Assembly: GCA_017481825.1 (NCBI GenBank)
Contig: JAFUOR010000081.1
Coordinates: 1 to 37,249 of the forward strand
Reading direction: 5' to 3'
Origin: Clostridia bacterium
GTDB taxonomy: Bacteria > Bacillota > Clostridia > Christensenellales > Aristaeellaceae
DNA: 37,249 bases
Within the stretch, counting starts at the first letter, position 1; each line of letters opens with the position of its first letter. The notes under the pieces are model-generated. The model searched no databases. It had not been told where the DNA came from and worked only from the letters and a program-made list of their open reading frames with translations. The translations under genes were made by a program, and so were the position numbers. Below, piece after piece: positions 6,304 through 16,500 of the stretch.

Positions 6304-8464
6304 ACGTCAGCCCTCTCCGTGCCGTCGCCATATCCGACCCGTGCGGGAAGAAGGAAATCTGCTGATCGTCCATCATGATCACGCCCGTTGAGCCGCGCAC
6401 GACCTGATTGGCCAGCATCAGCTGCAGCAGCCTTGTCGATATCTCCGGCCCGCCGCCACGGGTCAGGCAATCCTTCCACAGCGTGAACTTACAGCCGCCT
6501 GCGCTTTGGGAGCAGAAGAAGGCACGCTGATTTTCCAGCACGCCGCCCTTTTTGCATACGGGGCAGATGCACCCCTCCACCGCAGCGCCACGGGATACCA
6601 TCGTCTGGCGGCGCTTTTTCCGGCGCTCGTCATCGGGGAATTCCACGGCGGCGCGGTTGTTGCGGGCGTAGTTCACCAGGAAGGTCGAAAATTTGCGGAT
6701 GGAGTCCATGAACTTTTCAGCGTCCTGCCTTCCATCGGTGATCTGATCCAGCGCCAGTTCCCAGCGCCCGGTCATCTCGGGGGAGGCGATCTCCTGCGGC
6801 ATGATGGCGATGAGCTGCACGCCCTTATCCGTGGCGATGATGGTCTTGCCCTTGCGCAGTGCATAGCCGACCTTGATGAGTCGCTCGATGATGTTGGCGC
6901 GGGTGGCGGGCGTGCCGATGCCGCTGCCCTTCATCTGGCGGACAAGCTCCTCGTCCTCCAGCTCCCTGCCGGCGGTTTCCATGGCGGCAAGGAGGGAGGC
7001 GTCGTTGTGATGTGCCGGGGGCTTCGTCTTGTCTTCCTTGACGGCGGCGGATTTCACCGTGCGCGTGTCGCCGATCTGCAATGGCGGCAGGGCGACGTCC
7101 TCCTCTTCGGCAGCCTTCTTCTTTCCGGCCTTTGCCTTGGGCGGATTTGCAAGCACCGGCACATCGTGCCAGCCATTGGCCAGCACCACGCGCCCATTGG
7201 TGCGGAAAAGATGTTCCTCCACCTGCGTGATGACCTTCGTCGCGTCGTACTCGCAGGCGGGATAGAAGGCTGCCAGCATCCTGCGGGCCACCAGGTCGTA
7301 GAGCTGGCGCTCCTCCTCGGTGAAGCTGTCAGGGTTCACCCGCTGTGCCGTGGGGATGATGGCATGGTGATCGGTAACTTTCGTCTCATCCACCGTGCGC
7401 TTGCTGACGGGGAGCTTGCCTCCCGGGAGCGCACCCGGTACGAGAGACTGGTAAGGCGCGGGCAGCATCTTCATCGTCTGCACCACGCGGGGAATCATAT
7501 CCGGCGGCAGATATCGACTGTCGGTACGGGGATAGGTGAGGGCCTTGCGCGTTTCGTAAAGGCTCTGGGCAACCTTGAGCGTCCTGTCCGCCGTGAAGCC
7601 CAGGAGACGGTTGGCGTCCCTTTGCAGGCTGGTCAGATCATACAGCTGGGGCGGAGGATCCTTCTTGCGCACCGTTTCAGCGCTCAGGACGCGGCCTGTG
7701 CGCCCCTTCACCTGTGCGGCGATGGCCTTCGCCATGTCGACTTTGGGGATGTGCGTGTCCGGCTCCAGCTTCTCGGAGAACCACATGCCCTTGTAGTCGC
7801 CGAAATCTGCGGTGACGGTGGCGTATTCCTCGGGCTTGAAGTTCTCAATTTCTTTCCGGCGCTTGACCAGAATGGCCAGCGTCGGGGTCTGCACGCGCCC
7901 GACGGAGAGCAGCGTGTCATATTTGAGCGTAAAGGCCCGGCTGGCGTTCATGCCCACCAGCCAGTCTGCCTGGGAACGGCATTGCGCACTGCGGAAAAGC
8001 CCGTCGTACTTCTGCCCCGGCTGGATGGCGCGGAAGCCTTCCTGAATGGCCTCGTCCGTCATGGAGGAAATCCACAGGCGGTCAAAGGGCTTTTTGCAGC
8101 CGGATTTCATGTAGATATAGCGGAAGATGAGCTCGCCCTCGCGCCCTGCGTCCGTGGCGCACACAAGACGATCGGTGTCCTGCGCGTTGATGAGCTCCTT
8201 GACTACCTTGTATTGATCGCGGGAGGCGTGGATGACTTTGAGCGGAATATCCTCGGGCAGGATGGGCAGGGTGTCGAACTGCCAGCGCTTGTACTTTTCG
8301 TCCAGCTCATCCGGCTCCACCAGCGTCACCAGATGGCCTACGGCCCATGTCACCACCCACTGGCCGCCCATGAGGCAGCCCTGTCCGCGCTGATTGCAGC
8401 CCAAAACACGGGCGATATCCCGCCCCACGCTGGGCTTTTCGGCTACAACCACGGTGCGTCCCAT
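6290..8464 (-). CDS. topB: DNA topoisomerase III (type IA)
   Basis: 724 residues, starting at ATG 8464 with AAGGAGGTT six bases upstream. The N-terminal TOPRIM domain shows V-A-E-K-P-S-V-G-R-D at the start and the metal-binding D-A-G-R-E-G-E at residues 105-111. Residues 187-196 (SVGRVQTPTL) and the catalytic tyrosine Y311 in A-L-T-Y-P-R-T-D-S-R-Y are standard for the family. Near residue 645 a C-terminal zinc-ribbon-like segment has C-x-C-x-x-C and later cysteines. The enzyme relaxes and decatenates DNA by cutting one strand. A Lys/Glu-rich insert lies around residues 440-455. It is transcribed from a promoter that faces and overlaps that of the pyruvyl transferase gene. The small membrane protein gene follows in the same transcript. 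Confidence 0.96.
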   Translation of the reverse strand: MGRTVVVAEKPSVGRDIARVLGCNQRGQGCLMGGQWVVTWAVGHLVTLVEPDELDEKYKRWQFDTLPILPEDIPLKVIHASRDQYKVVKELINAQDTDRLVCATDAGREGELIFRYIYMKSGCKKPFDRLWISSMTDEAIQEGFRAIQPGQKYDGLFRSAQCRSQADWLVGMNASRAFTLKYDTLLSVGRVQTPTLAILVKRRKEIENFKPEEYATVTADFGDYKGMWFSEKLEPDTHIPKVDMAKAIAAQVKGRTGRVLSAETVRKKDPPPQLYDLTSLQRDANRLLGFTADRTLKVAQSLYETRKALTYPRTDSRYLPPDMIPRVVQTMKMLPAPYQSLVPGALPGGKLPVSKRTVDETKVTDHHAIIPTAQRVNPDSFTEEERQLYDLVARRMLAAFYPACEYDATKVITQVEEHLFRTNGRVVLANGWHDVPVLANPPKAKAGKKKAAEEEDVALPPLQIGDTRTVKSAAVKEDKTKPPAHHNDASLLAAMETAGRELEDEELVRQMKGSGIGTPATRANIIERLIKVGYALRKGKTIIATDKGVQLIAIMPQEIASPEMTGRWELALDQITDGRQDAEKFMDSIRKFSTFLVNYARNNRAAVEFPDDERRKKRRQTMVSRGAAVEGCICPVCKKGGVLENQRAFFCSQSAGGCKFTLWKDCLTRGGGPEISTRLLQLMLANQVVRGSTGVIMMDDQQISFFPHGSDMATARRGLTYEKR

Positions 8465-8497
8465 ATCGGCAACCTCCTTCGTGCTTCAACGCTGCCT

Positions 8498-8526
8498 ATT
8501 GTACCACGTTTGACGCGCCCCCGCAA
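8498..8526 (-). promoter_or_regulatory. Promoter of topB, overlapping the divergent promoter
   Basis: On the minus strand TTGCGG (8521-8526) and TACAAT (8498-8503) have a 17-bp spacer. The -35 lies inside the spacer of the plus-strand promoter at 8510-8538, so polymerase cannot occupy both at once. Confidence 0.68.
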
Positions 8527-8538
8527 GCGTGCTATAAT
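8510..8538 (+). promoter_or_regulatory. Promoter of the pyruvyl transferase gene
   Basis: TTGACG (8510-8515) and TATAAT (8533-8538) are separated by 17 bp and lie 20 bases before the start codon. Confidence 0.82.
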
Positions 8539-8558
8539 GAATCCATTGAGGTGATTGT

Positions 8559-9623
8559 ATGACGCGTGTGGGCGTGATGACCTTTTTGCACAACGACAAC
8601 TACGGCTCCATCCTGCAGGCCTTTGCACTGCAGCAGGTGCTGCTCGACCTCGGCTATGACGCGAGGCACATCGACTATGCGCCGGATAAGCAGGAGAAGC
8701 TTTGCAACCTGCTGCGTTCCGGCAATTCGCCCATGCTGATTCTGGATGGCATGCGCAAGAAGAGCGCTGCTGGCAAGATGCACGGCGGCTTTGACGAATT
8801 TCGCGCGCAGCACATCCGTTTGACGGACAGGTGTCCGAAGCATGCAGCCCTGACCAGGGCAGCGGAGGAGTTCGACGTGCTTGTGTGCGGCTCTGATCAG
8901 ATCTGGTCGCCCGTGTGGCTGAATCCGGCGTATTTCCTTGATTTCACGTCCCGACCGAAGGTTGCCTACGCACCGTCCCTGGGCGTGCAGGCGCTGCCTG
9001 GCAGATGCAAGCAAAGGCGCATGGCAGCGCTGATGAAGCCCTTCCAGGCGGTGTCCGTACGTGAGGAGGAGGGCGCTGCGCTGGTTCAGGCGATGACAGG
9101 GCGTACGCCTGCCATCCTGCCTGATCCGGTGATGCTCCTGCCAAGGGAACGCTGGCAGTCCATCCTGGATGCGGATATTCCGCAGGAGCCGTACATCCTG
9201 TGCTACTTTATCGGCGACCATCCGTCCTACTGGCAGAAGGCGGCGTCGCTGGCGCAGGCGACCGGTCTTCCCGTGCGTGTCATCCCGCGCACCGAGGGCG
9301 CGCGTCAGTCCGGTCATGAGCTGGAGGAGAACGTCCCGCCGCAGCGTTGGCTCGCGCTCATCAACGGCGCGGCGCATATCGTCACGGACAGCTTCCACGG
9401 CGCGGCCTTCGCGTCCATCCTGAACAGGCCGTGCCATATCCTCCGGCGCTACCGCGAGGATGACCCGGAAAGCAAAAACAGCCGCATCGATCAGCTCCTG
9501 CGCACCATCGGCGTCAAGGATCTGGCAGATGCGGACTGGGATGCAGTCAATGCTCATCTTTCTTTGGAGCGTGAGCGCGGCGTCAAGTGGCTGCAGGAGG
9601 CCATCACCCAAGCAGCACCCTGA
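8559..9623 (+). CDS. Polysaccharide pyruvyl transferase family protein
   Basis: 354 residues, ATG at 8559 after TGAGGTG. The N-terminus (GVMTFLHNDNYGSILQAFAL) is the family's typical first strand and helix. Further marks are the L-V-C-G-S-D-Q-I-W-S segment near residue 110, the V-A-Y-A-P-S-L-G segment, ILPDPVML near residue 190, and V-T-D-S-F-H-G-A-A-F-A near residue 275, a nucleotide-sugar-type binding motif of these enzymes. Family members add pyruvate ketals to sugars of exopolysaccharide or wall polymers, using phosphoenolpyruvate; many in Clostridia stand alone and have unknown acceptors. No glycosyltransferase genes are next to it. Its last 20 bases overlap the convergent pseudouridine synthase gene. 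Confidence 0.9.
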   Translation: MTRVGVMTFLHNDNYGSILQAFALQQVLLDLGYDARHIDYAPDKQEKLCNLLRSGNSPMLILDGMRKKSAAGKMHGGFDEFRAQHIRLTDRCPKHAALTRAAEEFDVLVCGSDQIWSPVWLNPAYFLDFTSRPKVAYAPSLGVQALPGRCKQRRMAALMKPFQAVSVREEEGAALVQAMTGRTPAILPDPVMLLPRERWQSILDADIPQEPYILCYFIGDHPSYWQKAASLAQATGLPVRVIPRTEGARQSGHELEENVPPQRWLALINGAAHIVTDSFHGAAFASILNRPCHILRRYREDDPESKNSRIDQLLRTIGVKDLADADWDAVNAHLSLERERGVKWLQEAITQAAP

Positions 9624-10476
9624 GGGCGTCTGGCAGCGGCGATATGATATGGAGCGCCTTGCCCGTGAGAGGGTGCAGCAGATGCAGCTCATGGGAATGC
9701 AGGGCAAAGCGTCCCGGCAGTTCGTCAAGCTCGCTGCCATACAGGAAGTCACCACACACGGGGCAGCCCATATGCCGCATATGCACGCGGATTTGATGGG
9801 TTCGCCCCGTTTTCAGCTGCAGGCGAACCAGCGAGCGGGTGGCCGTCTCCTCCAGTACCTCATAATGGGTGACGGACGGCTTGCCGCTGCCGGTAATGAT
9901 ACGCCGGATGCTGGCGGCATCCTCCTTGCCGATGGGGGCGTTGATCACGCCTTGATGCTGGGGCAGATGACCCTCTACCACGGCGAGGTAGACGCGGTTG
10001 AAGCCATCCGTGTGCAAAAGTGATTGCAGCCGGTGCTGGCTGTGAGGCGTGCGTGCTACGACCATCAGGCCGCTGGTACCCTTATCCAGCCGGTTTACGG
10101 GGCGGTACACAAAATCCTCCGGGCAGCCAAAGTGGGCAAAGAGGGCGTTTTCCAGCGCATCATCCGGGTGGTTCGCACTGGACTGGGAGGCCAGAGGCGC
10201 AGGCTTGTCGATGATCAGCAGATGCTCGTCGGCATAGGGAATGTTCAGCCCCAGCGGGTAGGGCTTCACCGCGTAGGCAGGCGTGATGTCCTTCCAGCGC
10301 ATGGCGACGGTCTGCCCCTCGCGCAGCACGGTATCCACTGCAACGGGGGTGCCGTCAACCGTGATGCGCCCATCCCATTTGGCGCTCTTCATGGCGCTGT
10401 AGCTCACGCCCATCACGCCGCGCAGGATGTCCTTGACCCTCCGGCCTGCTTCCGCCGCCGTGACACGATGCTCCAT
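9604..10476 (-). CDS. RluA-family pseudouridine synthase
   Basis: 290 residues from the ATG at 10476, placed 8 bases after GGAGG; the in-frame GTG at 10485 lies inside that ribosome site and is rejected. About residues 1-65 form an S4-like RNA-binding domain. The catalytic motif is N-R-L-D-K-G-T-S-G-L with Asp131, and the later LKTGRTHQIRVHMRHMGCPV segment is diagnostic of RluA. The enzyme isomerises uridine to pseudouridine in 23S rRNA or tRNA; the exact site is not readable. It has a clean promoter of its own at 10497-10525 and ends 20 bp inside the convergent pyruvyl transferase gene. Confidence 0.95.
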   Translation of the reverse strand: MEHRVTAAEAGRRVKDILRGVMGVSYSAMKSAKWDGRITVDGTPVAVDTVLREGQTVAMRWKDITPAYAVKPYPLGLNIPYADEHLLIIDKPAPLASQSSANHPDDALENALFAHFGCPEDFVYRPVNRLDKGTSGLMVVARTPHSQHRLQSLLHTDGFNRVYLAVVEGHLPQHQGVINAPIGKEDAASIRRIITGSGKPSVTHYEVLEETATRSLVRLQLKTGRTHQIRVHMRHMGCPVCGDFLYGSELDELPGRFALHSHELHLLHPLTGKALHIISPLPDALRVLLG

Positions 10477-10496
10477 GTCCTTCACCTCCCAGCAGC

Positions 10497-10525
10497 ATTA
10501 TAGCGGGAAAAGTGGTTTTCCGCAA
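10497..10525 (-). promoter_or_regulatory. Promoter of the RluA-family gene
   Basis: On the minus strand TTGCGG (10520-10525), 17-bp spacer, TATAAT (10497-10502), about 20 bases upstream of the start codon. Confidence 0.8.
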
Positions 10526-10556
10526 TAGAAAGACGGCTTCCGGTCTGGGAGCCGTC
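10524..10556 (-). terminator. Terminator of the NdvB-like gene
   Basis: GACGGCT and AGCCGTC (10532-10538 and 10550-10556) form a 7-bp stem. The minus strand continues TTTCTATT directly after the stem. The plus strand continues CGTTTT, so it may work both ways. It overlaps the -35 of the downstream RluA-family promoter. Confidence 0.72.
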
Positions 10557-10560
10557 CGTT

Positions 10561-13500
10561 TTATTTCAGCGGTGCACGCACCTGATGCACCCTGCCGTCA
10601 TCGGTCAGGGTGAAGGTCATCCCGGCGCGCTCTTCGCCATCCAGCGTCAGGGTGGTCAGGCCACGCTCGAGGCTGATGTGCCAGGTGGAGGAGCCCTCCT
10701 GCCAGTCGATGGTGTAGCCGTCCCAGTCCGCAGGAACGTTGGGGGAAAGCGTAACCTGATTACCTCTTTTGCAAAAGCCCAGCATGTTCTCCAGCACGGC
10801 AGCATAGAGCCAGCCTGCCGCACCGCTTCCGCCGGAGACGGCACGGCCTGGGTCAAGGGGAGCAGCCAGCATTCCGCCCGGCAGGAAGTAGGGCGCCTGG
10901 CGGAATTCCTCCGTGCGCAGGATATCATCGGTATGGTGGATGGGATTGAGGGCCCGCAGCAGCTCCCAGGCGCGCTCGTCCTGATGCAGATGCATCAGGG
11001 CCATCAGCAGCCATGCGGCATGCCGGGTATCCTGCGCGCCGTTGCCGACGCTGCCAGGAAGCGTCAGTCCATCCGTGCTTTCGCGATCACTGACAAGGCC
11101 GTGCTGCTGATCGTAGAGGCGTGTCCAGACCATTTCGATGGCCTGTCTGGTACGGTCGGTGCTGCCGATGGCCAAGGCCGCCCAGAGCTGCGGCAGCAGG
11201 GTCAGGGCCTCGCCATAATGGCCGTCCTGCCATGTGCGCTCAGCGGTGGAAGCCAGCTGCTGCCTGCGCTGACGCAGCGCCGCATCCTCCCGCAGGGACA
11301 GCAGTGTGTCACAGGCGTAGAGCGCCAGATGGTCGCCCTCGGCAATGGAGGAAACGCAGCGCGCCCAGAGGGTTTCATCCGTGCGAGGCAATGCGGCGTC
11401 CAGCACGGCCATATCGCCGGTGACGCGCGTATACCACGCTGCCGCGACAGGCAGCGGTGCGCCGCAGTCGGTGGAGGCGCTCAGCAGCAGACAGGCGCGG
11501 GCCTTGCGCGCATCCATCAGGGCCAATGCCGGTACAGCGTCCAGGGATGCCTCAGGTAAAGCCATGGCCTGATAGGGCAGGATGCGGTTCATCAGGCGAT
11601 CCAGGGTATCTTCCGGGGTGGCGATGGATATCCGCTGGATGGCGGCTGCCCATGCGCCCTTGATTTGCCGCAGCATGGCGGAGGCGCCCTGATCCCGCAG
11701 ATCGCACAGAGCCAGGGCAGCCTGATCACCGGAGGTTGCATAGCCGATGAGGCAGGTGGCTTCCTCGCTTGCGCCGGGAGCGATGGTCAGGGGAAGAGTC
11801 AGCAGTGCTGTTTGTCCCCGGGCGCTCGATGGCGCGGTCAGGCAGGGCTCGTCCTGGAGACCGGCGGCCATCATAGACGGTACGCACCGTGCCTGCCAGC
11901 CGCCCTCCAACCCTGCCAGATACGTGCTGCGCTCCTCCGGGGTGGAGGCGATCACCAGCCCCTCGACAGGGGTCAAGAAGCCGGGGAGGCGCGCGCCAAT
12001 GTGTACGGTCAGGGTGGAGGCGGTTCGGGCAACGTTGCGGATGCGCAGCGCCAGCAGCATGGCCGGATGCCCGGGCAGGAGGCTTGCTGTCAGGGCGATA
12101 TCAAGGGCGTCGGTGAAGGTGCGCCATTCAGTGAAGCCCGCGCCCATCTGCACCACCCGTGGCAGCCGCACATCAAAGGGCGAAAACTGCGTGCCCTGAT
12201 GCACCAGACGGATGAAGGGCGCAAAAGGCGTGCGGATACCGCTTTCATCCACCGTGGCGCGCAGGTGGTGGCTGATGAGCAGGTTTTCCCAGGGTGCAGG
12301 CGTTGTCTGACCTGCGTCAAGGCGGATGAGGTAATCGCCTGTCTCTGGGTCAAAGCCGCCGTAGCCGCTGGGATGCAGCACCTTTCCCTTTGGCAGCGCG
12401 GCGGGGATGGGCGTACCTGCAGACTGTACAGGGATGGGCGTGCGCAGCGCCTGCAGCTGTGCTTCCAGCGTCCCTGCGCCGCTGATGAGCACAAGGCGGG
12501 CGGCGGCTGTGAGAGTGTGCAGCGTCTCCTGAGGCAGCTCTGGCAGGAGGATGACGCTGCTTGCATCAAGGATGCTTTCCTCCAGAGCGGTTTCGGCCAG
12601 GGGGAGCGTGGCTTCCGTGCAGACGATGCACAGCCTCAGCGGCAGATGCATCAGATGCAGCCAGGCGGTGAAGTTGAGCGCGTCCCAAAGAATTGCAGCA
12701 TCGGCGGCTTGCAGCAGCAGCGCCAGCAGGGGCGCGTCTGCCGGAATGCCAAGCCGTGCAAGACTGGAAGCAGGCATGGCTGTGGGCGCATCGCTGCCCT
12801 GATGGGGCTGCATGTCCCACATGACCGGGCCGACCAGCTGTGACAGGCGCATACGGTCAGCTGCCGCCACGGGGATGCTCTCAAGGAGCGCGCAGGCCTG
12901 CATATCGCTCAGCGATACGGTGCTTGCGGGGGATACAGCGCTGCTCTCGCTCAGCCCCGTGGTCAGTACGATGGTCGCCTGACCGCGCCCGCCCAGGGCG
13001 AGCTGCACCCGGAAGGAAAGGCAGGGCTCCAGAGAGGATACAAGGAGATCAGCCGCGTCCTCCTCCAGCGAGGCAGGATGTCGCAGCGTGCGGCCACGGC
13101 CCAGAAAGGCCGTTTCATCTGTGCAGACGGTGATGGACAAAGCTGTGCCATCCACCTGAATGGCGTGATGCATAGCGGTGTCCGCGCCAAGGCAGTGCAG
13201 CGTCAGCTCATGCCGATGAGGGCGCTGGATATCCAGGGCGCCGGGTGCTGCGTTCAGGTCAGGCAGGAGGAGATCGGCCAGCGTGACGGTACGGTCAAGG
13301 GTGGAGAGGTTCGTGACCTCAACGACATGCACCATGCGTGGCCCGGAGGGATCAACGCAGGCAGTCAGCACGCATTGCAGACTGCCGCAGAGGCATTCGC
13401 GCCGCATGCTGCCGCTGGTAAAGAGCGTTTTGCCGGGAAGCGTCGGATCGTTCAGGCGGAAGATGCGCCCCTCGTCTGCAAGGTAGAACTGCGGCCCTTC

Positions 13501-16500
13501 CAGGCGTGCTGCGTCGCCGGAAAAGCGCGTCAGGGGAAGCTGGCCAATCTGCATGGCGCTGCTGCCCTGAGCGCTGACGAGCATCCAGCCCTCGCTGCTG
13601 CCGATGAGATGTGCGTCAACAGGTGCGAAGGTGCCATCGGCGATGCGCGCGAGGACTGGCTGCATGTCCTCCGGCATGGAATGCCAGGTTCTGGCGGGGA
13701 GGACGAGGCCGTCTTCCTCCATGTGCAGCAGAGGCAGCGCGGCCTCCACCTTGGGGATGGCCGTGAAATATCGTTGAATGGGCGCATCTGCCAGCACATG
13801 GGCGATAGCGCACAGCAGGATACCCTGATGCGCCGTGTCATAGCGCCGGATGAGCGCGGGGCTGCCGCTGCCCCTCAGGTCGATGGCGTCGCAGTAGCCA
13901 TAGCGTCCCAGCATGCCAAGTTCGCGCATGTGCGTCAGGCAGCGGATGGTTTCCCTGCCAGCGTAGGGGAGGCAAAGCGCTGCTGCATAGGGCGCGAAAA
14001 CGGGGCTTGCATCGCTCTCGCCCACAGAGAGGCCCGGGAGGCCAAAGGTGTGCGTGAGGTACTGCATGGACATGTCAAAGCTCCAGCAGCCGCTTTCGGA
14101 TTGTCCAAAGAGTCCGTGCGCACCCTGGGCTGTCATGCAGGCCGTGACCTGTCGCGCCGTTCTGGAATCAAGGGGGATGAACAGTCCCGGCAACAGATAG
14201 GCGGTGGCGGTGCCGTGCCGGGACAGGGGGAGCGCGCCATGGCGCGTCAGAATCCGGGTGGAGGACAATTGGCGCAGATGCTCCGGCGGCACATCGCTGC
14301 AGGCTGCGGCGGTCAGTGATAGCAGGATCAGCTCATCCGCACGATAGGGGATGAGATCATCGCTCTGTCCCTCAGCGTCCAGCGAGGGGTGGAAAAGCTG
14401 CGCGGATGTATCGTAGAGGCGGGCAAGCTCGATGCGTTTGGATTGCGCATCCAGCTTGCCGGGCAGGTCATGCAGCGATGCGGGGAGCTGGGGCAGATCG
14501 CTGCGAAGCGCCTGCGCACAGGTCATCAGGCCTGTCAGGAGCAGCGTGCAGCCCAGGCTATCCACACTGCGGTCAATGGGGGTGAGCGTCTGCGTGTCAT
14601 ATGTCCGGCAGGGCAGGCCCAGCGGAAAGGCAAGCTGGGACAGGGTGGCGGCGGTTCGCTCCATGCGCCGCGCAGCCTCGGCTGGGCCGATGATCCGCAG
14701 CTCCTTTGCCGCGATGCAGCTGAGAAGATACATGCCGATGGCAGCCGGGGAGGTGACAGGAGCAGTGTCCCTGCGGGGCTCCACCTGCACGCAGCAGGGG
14801 GGCAGATAGCTCGTCCGGGCGGTGACGCATTTGGTGAAGTAGCGCCATGTGGCAGCGGCTGCCTCCTCCAGGAGGGGGACATCCCCTGCGGAGGGAACCT
14901 CCGGCATGGGCAGCGGCGCATCCAGATAGCGGTGCACCAGCGGGAAGCAGGCAAACAGCCCCCCAAGCACGATCCCCGGCAGGAACATGGGCGCGTAGCC
15001 GATGCTCACCGCCAGCAGCAGGGCAGCAGCAAGGCCCTGGCTCCATACCTCCATGGCCTGGAGCTGTTCATCCGCTGACAGGTCCTCTTCCTGGGCGCTG
15101 TGGCGCAGGAGCATCTGGCGGATTGTCCGCAGCACAGCGCGTATGCTGACGACGGTGCGGACAGGGAGCAGTGCCAGGCCAGCAAGCATGCGCAGCCATC
15201 CGCGTTTGGAGCAGATGGTGCGCAAAAACGGCGCAAAGCATGACAGCAGCGCCAAAGGCCAGCTGCGCAGAAGCGAGGCTGCAGCCAGCAGTACCAGCTG
15301 GCAGAGAGGGAGCAGCGCCTCTCGCAGACCCTCGTAGACCAGGTGACGGGACGCTGCATCCAGCGGGTTGTGCACCATACCTTCCGGTGTCTGAACCCAG
15401 GGAAAAAGCCAGGGCAGCAGCTGCCAGGCTGTTCGGGTCTGCCGGTGCAGCTGCTTCAGGCGGTCAGCCACCGTCGCTGCGGGATCACGGATGCAGTCCG
15501 CTTCTGTCTGGATGCAGCCGGACAGTAAGCCCGTCAGCTGGGCGGCGTCCAGAAGGCTGCCGGGGGCATACTGGCCGTCGATGGCCTCCAGAAATGCATC
15601 CGGGCGAATCAGGCCCGCAGAGTGAAAGCCCCGGGGCGCATCCATATCCAGCAGGCGGATGGCGCTGCCCTCGCGCCGGGGGTCGGATCGTATATCAGGA
15701 ATGGCGATGCTGTATCCACGGTACCCATCCGGCAGGGGATAGCGCGTGTTCAGCGGATGGGACATGCAGCCAAGGAGCGCATCGAACATGCCGGGCAGGG
15801 GCATCACCTCCGGTGTGAGCGCCATGACGAAGGCATAGCGCTGATGCAAAAGCGCCGGCGCCATGCTGCAGGCGTCCAGCACATCCTCGCATTCTCCCTG
15901 AGCGATGAGACGGCAGATGCAGGTCAATGCACCCATCCGGCCATCACGGGGGGCGTAGGTGCGGCGCTTTTCGTCCCAGATGCGGGAACGCTGCATGTAC
16001 ACAAACCTGCCTTCCTCCGGGTCAAGAGCGTCGATGGCGGCGGTGACGGCACGGATGATGACCGCGTCCTCTCCGGCTCGCATGGTGATGTTGGGCGCAT
16101 AGTCGCCCAGCAGCATGCAGTCCACGCCAATGGCGGGAAAGGCCTCGCGGAGCGTGACCAGCTTCCTGACCATGCGAATGGCCTCGTGCTGATCGTGCAG
16201 AACGGCTGGCAGAACGACCAGCGTCCGCAGATCCTGCGTTACAGCCGGTATGGACATGGCTGGGAGTGCCGAAGTCTTTTTCTCCTGCCAGACGGCGCGG
16301 CTGACGCACCCAAGCAGCAAGCCCGCAAAGGGCAGCAGGAGCATCGGCTGGCGCGTGTGCAGGTAAACGATGACCAGCGCAAGGGTGGTGATCCAAAGGG
16401 CTGCATGGCGGAGAGAGGAGCGGCGCCTTTGTACCAGCAGCCAGAGCCGCCCACGACGAAGACCGAGCGATTGATGCAGGAGCGCCATGCCGTCGGACTC

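Noticed and set aside
6506-8554. 682-codon open frame on the plus strand
   Set aside because: Antisense shadow of topB in a GC-rich region; no ribosome site, no recognisable domain, and it crosses the topB promoter.
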